Source of the DNA: Marinisporobacter sp.
GTDB lineage: Bacteria; Bacillota; Clostridia; Peptostreptococcales; Thermotaleaceae
Direction of reading: 5' to 3'
NCBI GenBank assembly: GCA_025210395.1
Contig: JAOARV010000037.1
Location: 1-56,772 of the forward strand
Length of the DNA: 56,772 nucleotides
Below the pieces are notes generated by a model. The model ran no database searches. It had not been told where the DNA came from and saw only the letters and a list, made by a program, of their open reading frames with translations. Positions within the stretch are counted from its first letter, which is position 1. Each line of letters starts with the position of its first letter. Both the position numbers and the translations under genes were made by a program. Below, piece after piece: positions 35,426 through 44,122 of the stretch.

Positions 35426-36565
35426 TTATAGACTTACTTCTATACGAACAATAGAAATATCATCCTTTGTTTTTTCTAATTGTATATTATACATGATGTA
35501 CTCTAAAAAAGAAGAAATTTTTTCATATTTTTTTTTGTATATTTGTTGCATATTGTTTGAAATTTTCTCCTTTGAAACGCCTAAAAGCTCACTGATTCCA
35601 TCGGAATAAATATATAACTCAAAGGATTCCCTATAAGATAAATGTCCTACTTTTATATTTAAATTAGGTTTAATCCCAATTGGAATACAACCTTCTTCTA
35701 AAAATTTATAGCTTCTATTTTCATAAATCATTACCCCTGTAGGATGTCCTGCATTTACATATTCTATTGTCTGCTCTTTTGTATTCACTACTACATATAT
35801 GGCTGTAAAATAATAATCCATTTCATCATTTAACATATTATTGAAACGAATCATATGCTTATTTAACTCTTCCATAGTTATTTTAGCATCATTCACACTC
35901 ATTACCCCTGGAAGAAGTGATCGAATATACATACAAATCATGGATGTGGCTGTTCCATGCCCCATCACATCAAAAAGAATGATTCCATATTTAAAATCAT
36001 CTATTTTTTCCCAATAATACAAATCTCCACCTAAAAAAGTTTCCGCACTATAGAATCCATTTATAGAGATTTTCTCTTTATTCAATGGCTTTGGCAACAT
36101 ATTCAGCTGTATCTTCTTTGCCATTTTTAAATCGTTTAAAATCTTTTCTTCTCTTTTTCTTTGCTCATCTTTCTCTATTTTTAATTTTAATACAGATTCA
36201 ATCCTCGTGATTACTTCTATTGGATTAATAGGTTTTGTAATATAATCAGACACACCTATTTCAAAAGCTTTTTTAAGAGTTTCCATATTGGATGAAGCAC
36301 TAATTGCAATAATAGGCACATGATCAAATTTTTTCTTTCCTCGCATTTGTTTACAAAACTCTATGCCATCTATTTCATTCATGATTAAATCTGTCAAGAT
36401 TAAATCTACACTAATATTTTCATCGTTCTTCAACAAATAGTGTAATGCCTCCTTAACAGATATCATTTCCATCAAATTAGTATACCCTTTACTTTTCAAT
36501 ATTTTTTTCAAAATAATTCTATCTATATGATTGTCATCCACAATCAGGATTTTCATCTTTTTCAA
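35426..36565 (-). CDS. Response regulator with PP2C (SpoIIE/RsbU) phosphatase output
   Basis: A 379-residue REC-linker-PP2C protein. Receiver domain (about 4-125): acidic pair DDN near 10-12, phospho-acceptor Asp59 in LILTDLIMNEIDG, Lys111 in YITKPINP. A coiled linker (125-160) leads to the SpoIIE-type phosphatase (about 165-379): FLGGDLYYWEKI, ILFDVMGHGTATSM, VNAGHPTGVM and IYSDGISELLG with metal-binding Asp residues. It should dephosphorylate the STAS protein when phosphorylated by a histidine kinase. The start is taken as TTG at 36563-36565 (GGGAG 12 bases upstream); an ATG at 36554-36556 is possible. It opens the operon. Confidence 0.92.
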   Translation of the reverse strand: MKKMKILIVDDNHIDRIILKKILKSKGYTNLMEMISVKEALHYLLKNDENISVDLILTDLIMNEIDGIEFCKQMRGKKKFDHVPIIAISASSNMETLKKAFEIGVSDYITKPINPIEVITRIESVLKLKIEKDEQRKREEKILNDLKMAKKIQLNMLPKPLNKEKISINGFYSAETFLGGDLYYWEKIDDFKYGIILFDVMGHGTATSMICMYIRSLLPGVMSVNDAKITMEELNKHMIRFNNMLNDEMDYYFTAIYVVVNTKEQTIEYVNAGHPTGVMIYENRSYKFLEEGCIPIGIKPNLNIKVGHLSYRESFELYIYSDGISELLGVSKEKISNNMQQIYKKKYEKISSFLEYIMYNIQLEKTKDDISIVRIEVSL

Positions 36566-36905
36566 TCAATTTTCCATCTCCCATTCTAGAAATTTTAGTC
36601 ATTTACTCCTATTTTTGTTTGACTTAAATAATATTCTACATATTGAAAGTTTTACCTTTTCCTATTTGCATTAGAACTCTGAAAAATTCATAATCTGTTC
36701 ATCTTCTTTCATTTACATTTTATAGATAATCTTGAACATCATGATTATCCAGTTGAAACAAATCATCCTCCATTGAAGATTAAAATTTGTTTCTCCATAA
36801 TGTTTTTCGACTCCATTTTTTTAATTTTACAATTATGTAAAAGTTTCACCACCCTTTTACATAATATGTTACAATGAGTTTAATCCAACTTTTCGAGGTG
36901 ATCTA
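36566..36905. other. Divergent promoter region between two PP2C genes
   Basis: 340 bases separating the REC-PP2C operon (minus) from PAS-PP2C (plus). It contains the 12-bp inverted repeat described separately and AT-rich sequence; no consensus promoter is clear for either side and no ORF was seen. Confidence 0.6.
36832..36865. repeat. 12-bp perfect inverted repeat upstream of PAS-PP2C
   Basis: ATTATGTAAAAG and CTTTTACATAAT are exact complements separated by 10 bases and lie 40 bases before the plus-strand start codon. Position and symmetry suggest an operator for a dimeric regulator. Confidence 0.75.
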
Positions 36906-38117
36906 ATGAAGCTCTCTATAAGAGAATTAAAAGATTCTAATCATTTTTTAAATATTATATTTGAAAATATTACATCTGCTATTTTTTTAGTGGATAAAAA
37001 TATAGAATTACAACAATTTAATGAAACCTTTAGTACTTTGTTTAATAAAAAAGAAGACCAAGTTCTCGGTAAACAATGTGGAAATCTTATTGGATGTAAA
37101 TACACCGTTGAAGAATCAAAAAATTGTGGTGCTACAAGTAATTGTGAAAAATGTTCTATTCGAAATGCTATCTTAACAGCATTTCACCATCAAATTCCAA
37201 CTTACAAAGAAATACTCACTCGAAACTTTTATATTAATGGAAAATCTATAAAAAAATATTTCCAATTTACAACAAAATATCTTCCTTACAATGGTGAAGA
37301 TATGGTGTTAGTGATTTTGGATGATATTACAGAACTAGAAAATAGCAAATTAGAGCTACAAAAAAGAAATGAAATGATAGAAAATTATCATAATCGCATT
37401 CGAGATGAATTAGCTCTTGCTAAAAGTGTTCAGCAAAATCTTATTCCAAATAAATTACCTCAAGTAGGAGGAGTCTCCTTATCTGCTATCTATAAACCGT
37501 TAGAAGAAATTGGAGGAGATTTATATGACTTTATAAAAGTGGATGATTATTCTTTAGGAATTTTTCTAAGTGATATATCGGGTCATGGTGTTCCTGCTGC
37601 TATGATTACGGCTATGGTAAAAGCCATCATGGAAACAAGCAAACATCTTTTTCATCATCCAGCAGCTTTCATTAGCTATTTAAATAGAAAGCTCATCAAT
37701 ATCTCTGAAAATATGTACTTGACTGCATTTTATGGTCTTTATAATAATAACACAAAAAGACTTACCTATATGCGCTGTGGTCATCCTTATCCTATCATCA
37801 TTAGAAATGGAAAATGTATAGAAATAGAGGATGGAGGAAGTACTATTTTAGGTGTATTTGAAAATATCAACTTTGAAAGTCAAACTATCTCCCTTCAAAG
37901 TGGAGATAAAGTTATATTTTATACAGATGGATTAACAGAAACAAGGGAATATCCTCATAACATGTCAAAGAGCAATCTTCATACTATTTTAGTGAAACAT
38001 GCTCATAAAAAAATAGATTCCTTCATTCATGATGCTTATGAAGAAATCATTCATTTAAAAGAAAGTAAAACCCTTGAAGATGATGTATGTATTTTAGGAA
38101 TCGAAATACATGACTAG
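36906..38117 (+). CDS. PAS domain PP2C phosphatase (RsbU-like) with cysteine-rich PAS
   Basis: A 403-residue cytosolic protein: PAS domain (about 12-145), short coiled linker (146-180) and SpoIIE-type phosphatase (about 185-403; EEIGGDLYDFIKV, IFLSDISGHGVPAAM, MRCGHPYPIII, FYTDGLTETRE). The PAS insert carries five cysteines (58, 64, 74, 80, 83) in the pattern C-x5-C-x9-C-x5-C-x2-C followed by SIRNAI. Such a cluster may bind a metal or iron-sulphur centre or act as a redox switch; this is inference. It is transcribed divergently from the STAS/RsbW/REC-PP2C operon and is a second possible phosphatase for the same STAS protein. Start follows CGAGGTGATC. Confidence 0.91.
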   Translation: MKLSIRELKDSNHFLNIIFENITSAIFLVDKNIELQQFNETFSTLFNKKEDQVLGKQCGNLIGCKYTVEESKNCGATSNCEKCSIRNAILTAFHHQIPTYKEILTRNFYINGKSIKKYFQFTTKYLPYNGEDMVLVILDDITELENSKLELQKRNEMIENYHNRIRDELALAKSVQQNLIPNKLPQVGGVSLSAIYKPLEEIGGDLYDFIKVDDYSLGIFLSDISGHGVPAAMITAMVKAIMETSKHLFHHPAAFISYLNRKLINISENMYLTAFYGLYNNNTKRLTYMRCGHPYPIIIRNGKCIEIEDGGSTILGVFENINFESQTISLQSGDKVIFYTDGLTETREYPHNMSKSNLHTILVKHAHKKIDSFIHDAYEEIIHLKESKTLEDDVCILGIEIHD

Positions 38118-38124
38118 CTCTTCT

Positions 38125-38147
38125 GGCTACTCCTTTAAGGAGTAGTC
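38125..38147. terminator. Hairpin between convergent PAS-PP2C and DUF2238 genes
   Basis: GGCTACTCCT pairs with AGGAGTAGTC (one G-T pair) around a short loop. Flanking T tracts are poor, so the strength is uncertain. The minus-gene stop codon is inside the hairpin. Confidence 0.5.
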
Positions 38148-38729
38148 ATGATATTTTCTAAGGGTTAAAAGAGCTGTATTTGCTCCCCATAAGGCAAATA
38201 ACATATCCCACTGAGTATCCCATATATCTCCTTGGGTACCTAAAAAAGCTTCTGCTGCAGTTCCTGTAAGACGAGCAACTGCAAATTCAAGGAGTTCATA
38301 GGCAGCACTAAGGGCAAGACAAATACTCACTATTATAAAAAATAGCCACTTCCCCCTCTTAACCACTTTATTTCTAAGAAGTATTTCTCTCATAATCATG
38401 GCAGGAATAAAGCCTTGAGCAAAATGTCCTAATCGATCATAATAATTTCGACTGAGATTGAAAATATCTTTAAAATGGTTAAAGAGAGGCATTTCTGCAT
38501 AAGTATAATGTCCTCCAATGATTAGTATAATGGCATGAATCCATATTAAAAAATAAACGAGATTAGTAAATCTAAATTTAGGATAAATAAAAATAAGGAT
38601 ACTCACGCCAATAACAGCTGGAAAAACTTCTAAAAACCATGTAAATAAATCTTTAGGATTAATAAACGACCAAATCAAAATTCCTATTAAGCTTAGTAAT
38701 AAAAATAAATGAAAATTTTTATCTTTCAT
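38127..38729 (-). CDS. DUF2238 (YjdF family) inner-membrane protein
   Basis: A 200-residue membrane protein with about six hydrophobic segments. The family signature is clear: DRLGHFAQGFIPAMIMREILL (about 98-118), AYELLEFAVARLTG and LGTQGDIWDTQWDMLFALWGAN (about 164-185), with conserved His, Glu and Asp residues facing one side of the membrane. The function of the family is not known. It is a single gene with a start after GGGGAGAGC. Confidence 0.88.
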   Translation of the reverse strand: MKDKNFHLFLLLSLIGILIWSFINPKDLFTWFLEVFPAVIGVSILIFIYPKFRFTNLVYFLIWIHAIILIIGGHYTYAEMPLFNHFKDIFNLSRNYYDRLGHFAQGFIPAMIMREILLRNKVVKRGKWLFFIIVSICLALSAAYELLEFAVARLTGTAAEAFLGTQGDIWDTQWDMLFALWGANTALLTLRKYHDYSLKE

Positions 38730-38843
38730 CAGCTCTCCCCTTTTTTCTACAAAATTCGTTTATTCATTTTATCACAATTCGTCCTTTTCATGCAATGCTT
38801 ATAAATTAGGTGCAATTTAAAATGAATTATTTTCATCTAACTA

Positions 38844-38879
38844 AAAAAATGTATAGCAACTATTTGCTATACATTTTTT
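38844..38879. terminator. Bidirectional terminator-like hairpin
   Basis: AATGTATAGC and GCTATACATT flank an 8-base loop; A6 precedes and T6 follows, so it can terminate in both directions. On the minus strand it is the likely end of the chemoreceptor transcript. Confidence 0.8.
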
Positions 38880-38954
38880 ATTCTTTAGGAAATTATAAAA
38901 TTTAGAATCTGTGGATAACTTATAATTGAGAAATCAAATGGTTAACCACTTTGA

Positions 38955-38996
38955 GCAAGTTTTATTACAAAAGGATAGTTTTGTAATAAAACTTGC
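38955..38996. repeat. 18-bp perfect inverted repeat, 6-base loop
   Basis: GCAAGTTTTATTACAAAA pairs exactly with TTTTGTAATAAAACTTGC around GGATAG. On the plus strand it is followed by GCGAAATGAGCATAGG... and a T7 run at 39029-39035. The GC-richer tail is unlike the surrounding intergenic DNA, which suggests a dispersed repeat unit or an RNA element. Confidence 0.85.
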
Positions 38997-39036
38997 GAAA
39001 TGAGCATAGGCGGCAGTATAATGCGAATTTTTTTAT

Positions 39037-41004
39037 TTAGATTTTAAATTTCTGGATAGATTGCTGAAGCTTAGTTGATAATTCTGCTAGCTGTTCAGCT
39101 GATGCAGATAATTCCTGTAGTGTTGCTGTTTGTTCCTCAGTAGATGCTGCTACCTCTTCTGCTCCAGCAGCATTTTGCTGCGTAATACTTGCAATATTAT
39201 CAATACTTTCTCCTACTGTAACTGAATTTTTATTTAATTGCCCACATGCACTATTCACTTCTTTTATATTCTCTGCAACATCTGAAACAGATTTGATCAC
39301 TCCTTCAAAAATATTTACCGTCTCATTTACAGCCTTTTCCTGCTCTGTTACTACAATCTCTGCTACATTCATTTCCTTTACAGCACTCTCTACACCTGTC
39401 TGAATCTCGTTAATCAAATCACTAATATTTTGTGTAGCTTTTCCTGATTCTTCTGCAAGCTTCCTTACCTCTTCCGCAACAACGGCAAAGCCTTTTCCTG
39501 CTTCTCCAGCTCTTGCAGCTTCAATAGCTGCATTTAACGCTAATAAATTAGTCTGCTCTGCAATACTACTAATCAATTCAATAATTTGTCCAATTTGTTG
39601 TGATTTTTGAGCTAATGCAGTAATTTCCTTTCCTACATTTTCAGCTGCTGTTTTATTTTCTAATGCTTTATTTTTTTGATAAGCGATAATCTTCATCCCT
39701 TCATCAACTGTTTGAGTTGCTTTTTGTGTAAGCTTTTCAGCATCTCCTGTATTTTGAGTAATCTGCTTAATTCCTTGTATCAATTCATTAACCATCTGAC
39801 TCCCTTGATTAAGAGATTGTGCCTGCTCTGTAGCACCCTCTGCCACCTCTGATACAGTCTGTGCTACTTGTTCAGAAACAGAGCTAGACTCCTCTGTTGA
39901 AGCCATCATCTGCTGAGAGGTTGAAGCTACTGTCATTCCCATTTCATTCATTTCTGATAATAATCCCCTCATATTTTCAACCATTTTATTAAAATTTTTC
40001 CCAAGTACACCAATTTCATCATCACTCTTTACTTGTACTTTTGCCTTCAGGTTTCCAGAAGCAACTTCTTTTGTCACCTCAGCCATTTCTAAAACAGGCT
40101 CAACCGCTCGAGTAATTAATAAATAGATAGTTATTGCAATAATCAAAATCATAATAGCGCCAATGAATACAATGATGTTTCTAAATTTTGAAACACTTTC
40201 TGTTAATTCCTCTTCATGTCCCGTCATTGCTATAGACCATCCAGTAGATTTTAACGGTTCATATGCTGCTATTTTTTTATCCCCATTGTATTCATAATGC
40301 TTTACATCTTTTTGTCCGTTAATCATTTCCTTTGTCATTTCAACAACCTCTTGGTCAGCACTATTTAAATAATTCTCCTTTAAGATAAATTCGTTATTAG
40401 GATGTGCCATTAATAGACCTTCTCTATTGATCATATAAGCATATCCTTTTTCTCCTAGCTTTTCAGCATTCACAATACTTGTTATATGAGATAAATCTAC
40501 AGTTCCTCCAATTAAGCCTATAATATTCCCGTTATCCTCTTTAATAGGAGCTGCAATTACAGTAATGGGGTTTCCTGTGGCTTTTGATATCACAGGTTCT
40601 GAAGCAACAGTCTGTCCTGCCATTACCTTAGGAAAATAGCTTCTACCGCTAATGTCTCCACCACTTCCAGTAGTACTTAAAAATTTTCCATCTCTCCCTG
40701 AAATGATTACAGCTTCATAATCACTAAAGTTCTTTTGATTGCTAGCAACAAAAGCATTTAAGCCTTCAATATCTAAATTTTTCACCACTCCTACAGAGCT
40801 AAGCAACTCCATTTGACTTTTCCATTGATAAATCTTATCATCTGCACTAATAACAAGCTTATCTACTTTATTTAATGATAGGTCTTCTATATCCTTGATG
40901 ATAATATCTCTTGCTTGAAAATATGCGATTCCTGATAATAAAAGGATTCCTATCATTGTAAATATAACTACAGGTAGGGTAATTTTGTATTTTAAACTTT
41001 TCAC
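39037..41004 (-). CDS. dCache-domain methyl-accepting chemotaxis protein
   Basis: A 655-residue chemoreceptor: membrane segment (about 9-31), extracytoplasmic double Cache domain (about 32-275; [20 protein letters not shown] and [13 protein letters not shown] are characteristic of dCache_1), second membrane segment (about 279-300), HAMP (about 300-355) and a long signalling domain with [20 protein letters not shown] at the tip. Cache ligands are typically small molecules such as amino acids; the ligand here cannot be named. The start is a GTG at 41002-41004 with AGGAGG seven bases upstream; an ATG at 41022 overlaps that site. It is a single gene. Confidence 0.93.
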   Translation of the reverse strand: MKSLKYKITLPVVIFTMIGILLLSGIAYFQARDIIIKDIEDLSLNKVDKLVISADDKIYQWKSQMELLSSVGVVKNLDIEGLNAFVASNQKNFSDYEAVIISGRDGKFLSTTGSGGDISGRSYFPKVMAGQTVASEPVISKATGNPITVIAAPIKEDNGNIIGLIGGTVDLSHITSIVNAEKLGEKGYAYMINREGLLMAHPNNEFILKENYLNSADQEVVEMTKEMINGQKDVKHYEYNGDKKIAAYEPLKSTGWSIAMTGHEEELTESVSKFRNIIVFIGAIMILIIAITIYLLITRAVEPVLEMAEVTKEVASGNLKAKVQVKSDDEIGVLGKNFNKMVENMRGLLSEMNEMGMTVASTSQQMMASTEESSSVSEQVAQTVSEVAEGATEQAQSLNQGSQMVNELIQGIKQITQNTGDAEKLTQKATQTVDEGMKIIAYQKNKALENKTAAENVGKEITALAQKSQQIGQIIELISSIAEQTNLLALNAAIEAARAGEAGKGFAVVAEEVRKLAEESGKATQNISDLINEIQTGVESAVKEMNVAEIVVTEQEKAVNETVNIFEGVIKSVSDVAENIKEVNSACGQLNKNSVTVGESIDNIASITQQNAAGAEEVAASTEEQTATLQELSASAEQLAELSTKLQQSIQKFKI

Positions 41005-41502
41005 AATATTTCCTCCTCGCATGCTTTAATAATTTACCATTCTATCTTTTTTCTAACAAGTATTTTTTATCAAATATAAAACCTAATGGGTTCTTTACAC
41101 CTCCTCTGGCAAAAATCTTTTTATTCTTTATAAATAAAAACTAAAAGAAACTCTACTTGTATATTTAAACATATTTCGACTTTTTTCGCCTTTTTCCTCT
41201 TTTTTATCTCTTCTAATTTTTGAATATATTTGTAAATACTATAGAAGTCTCCATAAATTTCTTAAGTCCTAATTATCTTCATCAACTTATCTTTTTCATA
41301 ACTTTTATTATTTTCTATAGTTTTTCTGTAAATTTCTAACTTTCACCTGGTATACTTGTTAGCGTTTGACTCCCTCAAAGCCATCCATTTCAATATATAA
41401 AATTCGCTAGCACAACGTATAAAATTAAAATGTTTCAATAAAAATAATTTGTGTATATATAAAATAGAGTTTAACTTTAATAAATGGTCAGGAGGATGAT
41501 TT
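41005..41502. other. Divergent intergenic region upstream of the flavodiiron gene
   Basis: About 498 AT-rich bases between the chemoreceptor (minus) and the flavodiiron fusion (plus). A possible promoter for the fusion gene, -35 TTTCAA, 17-bp spacer, -10 TATATA, lies at 41433-41461. I see no ORF, riboswitch or clear operator. Confidence 0.5.
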
Positions 41503-44085
41503 ATGCAATCACTTAAATTAAATCAAGATATCCATTGGGTAGGTTCCTTAGATCCTAATCTAAGAGTTTTTGATATTATTATGCATACAGAGTTTGGAAC
41601 CTCTTATAATGCTTATATTGTAAAAGGATCAGAAAAAACAGCCTTAATTGAAACAGTAAAAATTAAATTTTTAGATGAATTTTTAGAAAAAATTAAAGAA
41701 GTTACCCCCATAGAAGCCATTGATTATATTATCGTAGATCATACAGAACCAGATCATGTGGGAAGTGTTGAAAAATTATTAACACTAGCTCCTCATGCAA
41801 AGGTAGTAGGGTCCGCTACAGCTATTACCTTCTTAAAAGAAATCGCAAATAAAAATTTTGAATCTATTATCGTAAATCCTAAGGAAACTTTATCTTTAGG
41901 GAATAAGACATTAAAATTTATCAATGCACCATTTCTTCACTGGCCAGATTCTATCTATACCTATGTAGAGGAAGATCATACTTTATTTACTTGTGATTCA
42001 TTTGGTGCCCATTATAGCTTTGACCTTATATTAAAGGAAAAAATTACAAATAAGGAAGATTATCATAAAGCATTAAAATATTATTATGACATGATCATGA
42101 ATCCTTTTAAGACTTATGTATTAAAAGCAATTGATCAAATAAAAGACTTAAAAATAGATATGATTTGTCCTGGACATGGTCCAGTATTAAATCATGAACC
42201 TGAAAAAATTATTGACCTTTATAAGAAATGGTCTACAGAAAATAATCCTAATCCTAAAAAAACCATCATCATCCCTTATGTTTCTGCTTATGGTTATACA
42301 GAAGAAATTGCTAAAAAAATTACGGAAGGGATTAAAGAAGCAGGAGATCTTGATGTAAAGCTATATGATATGGTCTATTCAGACCCAAGTGAAGTTTTAG
42401 CAGAAATTTATTGGGCAGATGGATTACTTTTTGGATCTCCTACTATTAACGGAGATGCATTAAAGCCTATCTGGGATCTTTTAACGTCCCTTTCCCCTAT
42501 TGTTCATGGAGGAAAAGTTGTTTCTGCCTTTGGCTCTTACGGCTGGAGTGGTGAAGGAGTTCCAAATATGGTTAGTAGATTGAAAAGCCTACGCATGAAG
42601 GTTTTTGAAAAAGGGCTTAAGATTCGTTTCAAACCATCAGAAAATAATTTAAAGGATGCTTTATCCTTTGGAATTAATTTTGGAGTAAGTGTATTAAAAG
42701 GAGAAGTCCCAAAAGTTATTGAAAAGACAGAAAAGTATACTTTAGTTTCTGATGATGGAGAAGTAAAGGTGTGGAAATGTGTTGTATGTGGTGAACTATT
42801 TGAAGGAGTCGCACCACCTGATACTTGCCCCGCTTGTGGTGTAGGAAAGGATTACTTTGTTGAAGTAAAAAAAGAAGTCATTGCATTCCAGTCACAAAGT
42901 AATGAAAAAATTATTATTATCGGAAATAATGCTGCTGGTGTTTCTGCTGCTGAAGCGATACGGGAAAGAAATAAGGTTTGTAGTATACAAATCATTTCTA
43001 ATGAAAATATTCCAGGCTACTATCGACCAAGTATTTCAAAATGTCTTGTTCATCCAGTAGCAGATGATGAATTTTATCTTAAACCACTAGCTTGGTACAA
43101 AGAAAACAATATTCGATTAACACTCAATACAGAAGTTATTGACATCAAAAAAGATACAAAGACAATTATTCTTTCAAATGAAGAGGAAAAATCTTTCGAT
43201 CAACTCATTATAACTACTGGAAGCCATTGCTTTATGCCACCAATAGAAGGAAATAAAAAGTCAGGTGTATTCACCTTAAGGAGCTTTGATGATGCAAAGG
43301 CTATCAAAGAATATGCAAAGAGTAGTAAAAGGGCTGTTGTTATAGGAGGTGGCCTATTAGGTCTTGAAATTGGTTGGGAGCTTAAAGCCCTTGAACTGGA
43401 CCTTACAATCATTGAGCTTAGCAATAGACTTCTTCCAAGGCAACTAGATGAAAAAGGTTCTAGTATTCTTGAAGAAGCTATAGCAAAAAAAGACATAAAA
43501 GTCATTAAAAATACATTAGCAGATTCAATCTTAGGAAACGAAAAGGTAAACGGTGTAAAAACGAAAGATGGAGAAATGATTGAATGTGATATGGTTATCA
43601 TCTCTGCTGGCATTAGAGCAAATAAAGCCCTGGCTGAACAAGCAGGAATTGTTACAAATAGAGGAATTGTGGTAGATCAATCTATGAAAACTAGTGCAGA
43701 AAACATCTTTGCTGCTGGTGATGTAGCCGAATTTGATCATATTAATTATGGTATTTGGCCAGAAGCTATTCAGCAAGGTAAAATAGCAGGTGCAAATGCA
43801 GTAGGAGATCCTCTTTACTATGAAAATATTACACCATCTAATGTTTTTGGTGGAATGGATACAAATATTTTTTCTATTGGTGATCTTGGTAATCATTCAG
43901 AAAAAACATATGAAACGATAGAGCTTCACAACAGCAGTAAAGGAAATTATCAAAAGATGTACTTTTTGAACAATATATTTGTAGGCGGAATACTCATAGG
44001 AGATACTACTAAATCTATAAAAATGATGGAGGCTATCGATAAAAGATCATCCTTAGCTACTATGATAAACATGATGAATTCTTAA
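41503..44085 (+). CDS. fdpF: Multidomain flavodiiron protein: FDP-rubredoxin-NAD(P)H reductase fusion (class F)
   Basis: An 860-residue self-contained NAD(P)H:O2 (or NO) oxidoreductase. Metallo-beta-lactamase-like diiron domain (about 1-245) with ligands His80-x-Glu82-x-Asp84, His146, Asp165 and His225; flavodoxin domain (about 253-400, FMN loop VSAYGYTEEIA); a short rubredoxin-like domain with CxxC pairs 426/429 and 442/445; then a FAD/NAD(P)H rubredoxin reductase domain (about 468-860; IIIIGNNAAGVSAAEA, VVIGGGLLGLEIGWE and IFAAGDVAEF). The same order is known in Clostridioides difficile FdpF, which reduces O2 to water with NADH. It is monocistronic, starts after AGGAGGATG and ends at a bidirectional terminator. 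It protects this anaerobe from oxygen. Confidence 0.94.
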   Translation: MQSLKLNQDIHWVGSLDPNLRVFDIIMHTEFGTSYNAYIVKGSEKTALIETVKIKFLDEFLEKIKEVTPIEAIDYIIVDHTEPDHVGSVEKLLTLAPHAKVVGSATAITFLKEIANKNFESIIVNPKETLSLGNKTLKFINAPFLHWPDSIYTYVEEDHTLFTCDSFGAHYSFDLILKEKITNKEDYHKALKYYYDMIMNPFKTYVLKAIDQIKDLKIDMICPGHGPVLNHEPEKIIDLYKKWSTENNPNPKKTIIIPYVSAYGYTEEIAKKITEGIKEAGDLDVKLYDMVYSDPSEVLAEIYWADGLLFGSPTINGDALKPIWDLLTSLSPIVHGGKVVSAFGSYGWSGEGVPNMVSRLKSLRMKVFEKGLKIRFKPSENNLKDALSFGINFGVSVLKGEVPKVIEKTEKYTLVSDDGEVKVWKCVVCGELFEGVAPPDTCPACGVGKDYFVEVKKEVIAFQSQSNEKIIIIGNNAAGVSAAEAIRERNKVCSIQIISNENIPGYYRPSISKCLVHPVADDEFYLKPLAWYKENNIRLTLNTEVIDIKKDTKTIILSNEEEKSFDQLIITTGSHCFMPPIEGNKKSGVFTLRSFDDAKAIKEYAKSSKRAVVIGGGLLGLEIGWELKALELDLTIIELSNRLLPRQLDEKGSSILEEAIAKKDIKVIKNTLADSILGNEKVNGVKTKDGEMIECDMVIISAGIRANKALAEQAGIVTNRGIVVDQSMKTSAENIFAAGDVAEFDHINYGIWPEAIQQGKIAGANAVGDPLYYENITPSNVFGGMDTNIFSIGDLGNHSEKTYETIELHNSSKGNYQKMYFLNNIFVGGILIGDTTKSIKMMEAIDKRSSLATMINMMNS

Positions 44086-44091
44086 ATAAAA

Positions 44092-44122
44092 TGGAGCGTT
44101 TTATAAAAAAACGCTCCCCTTA
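44092..44122. terminator. Bidirectional terminator after the flavodiiron gene
   Basis: GGAGCGTTT and AAACGCTCC form a perfect 9-bp stem; convergent histidine kinase gene ends just after it. Confidence 0.85.

Larger units (their letters stand above)
38730..39036. other. 307-base gap with two strong hairpins
   Basis: Contains a terminator-like hairpin (38844-38879) and the long 18-bp inverted repeat (38955-38996), followed by a GC-richer tail ending in T7 on the plus strand. No ORF was seen. Confidence 0.6.

Noticed and set aside
43200..43896. Two minus-strand ORFs inside the flavodiiron gene
   Set aside because: They are antisense to conserved FAD-binding sequence and overlap each other in different frames; no start signals.
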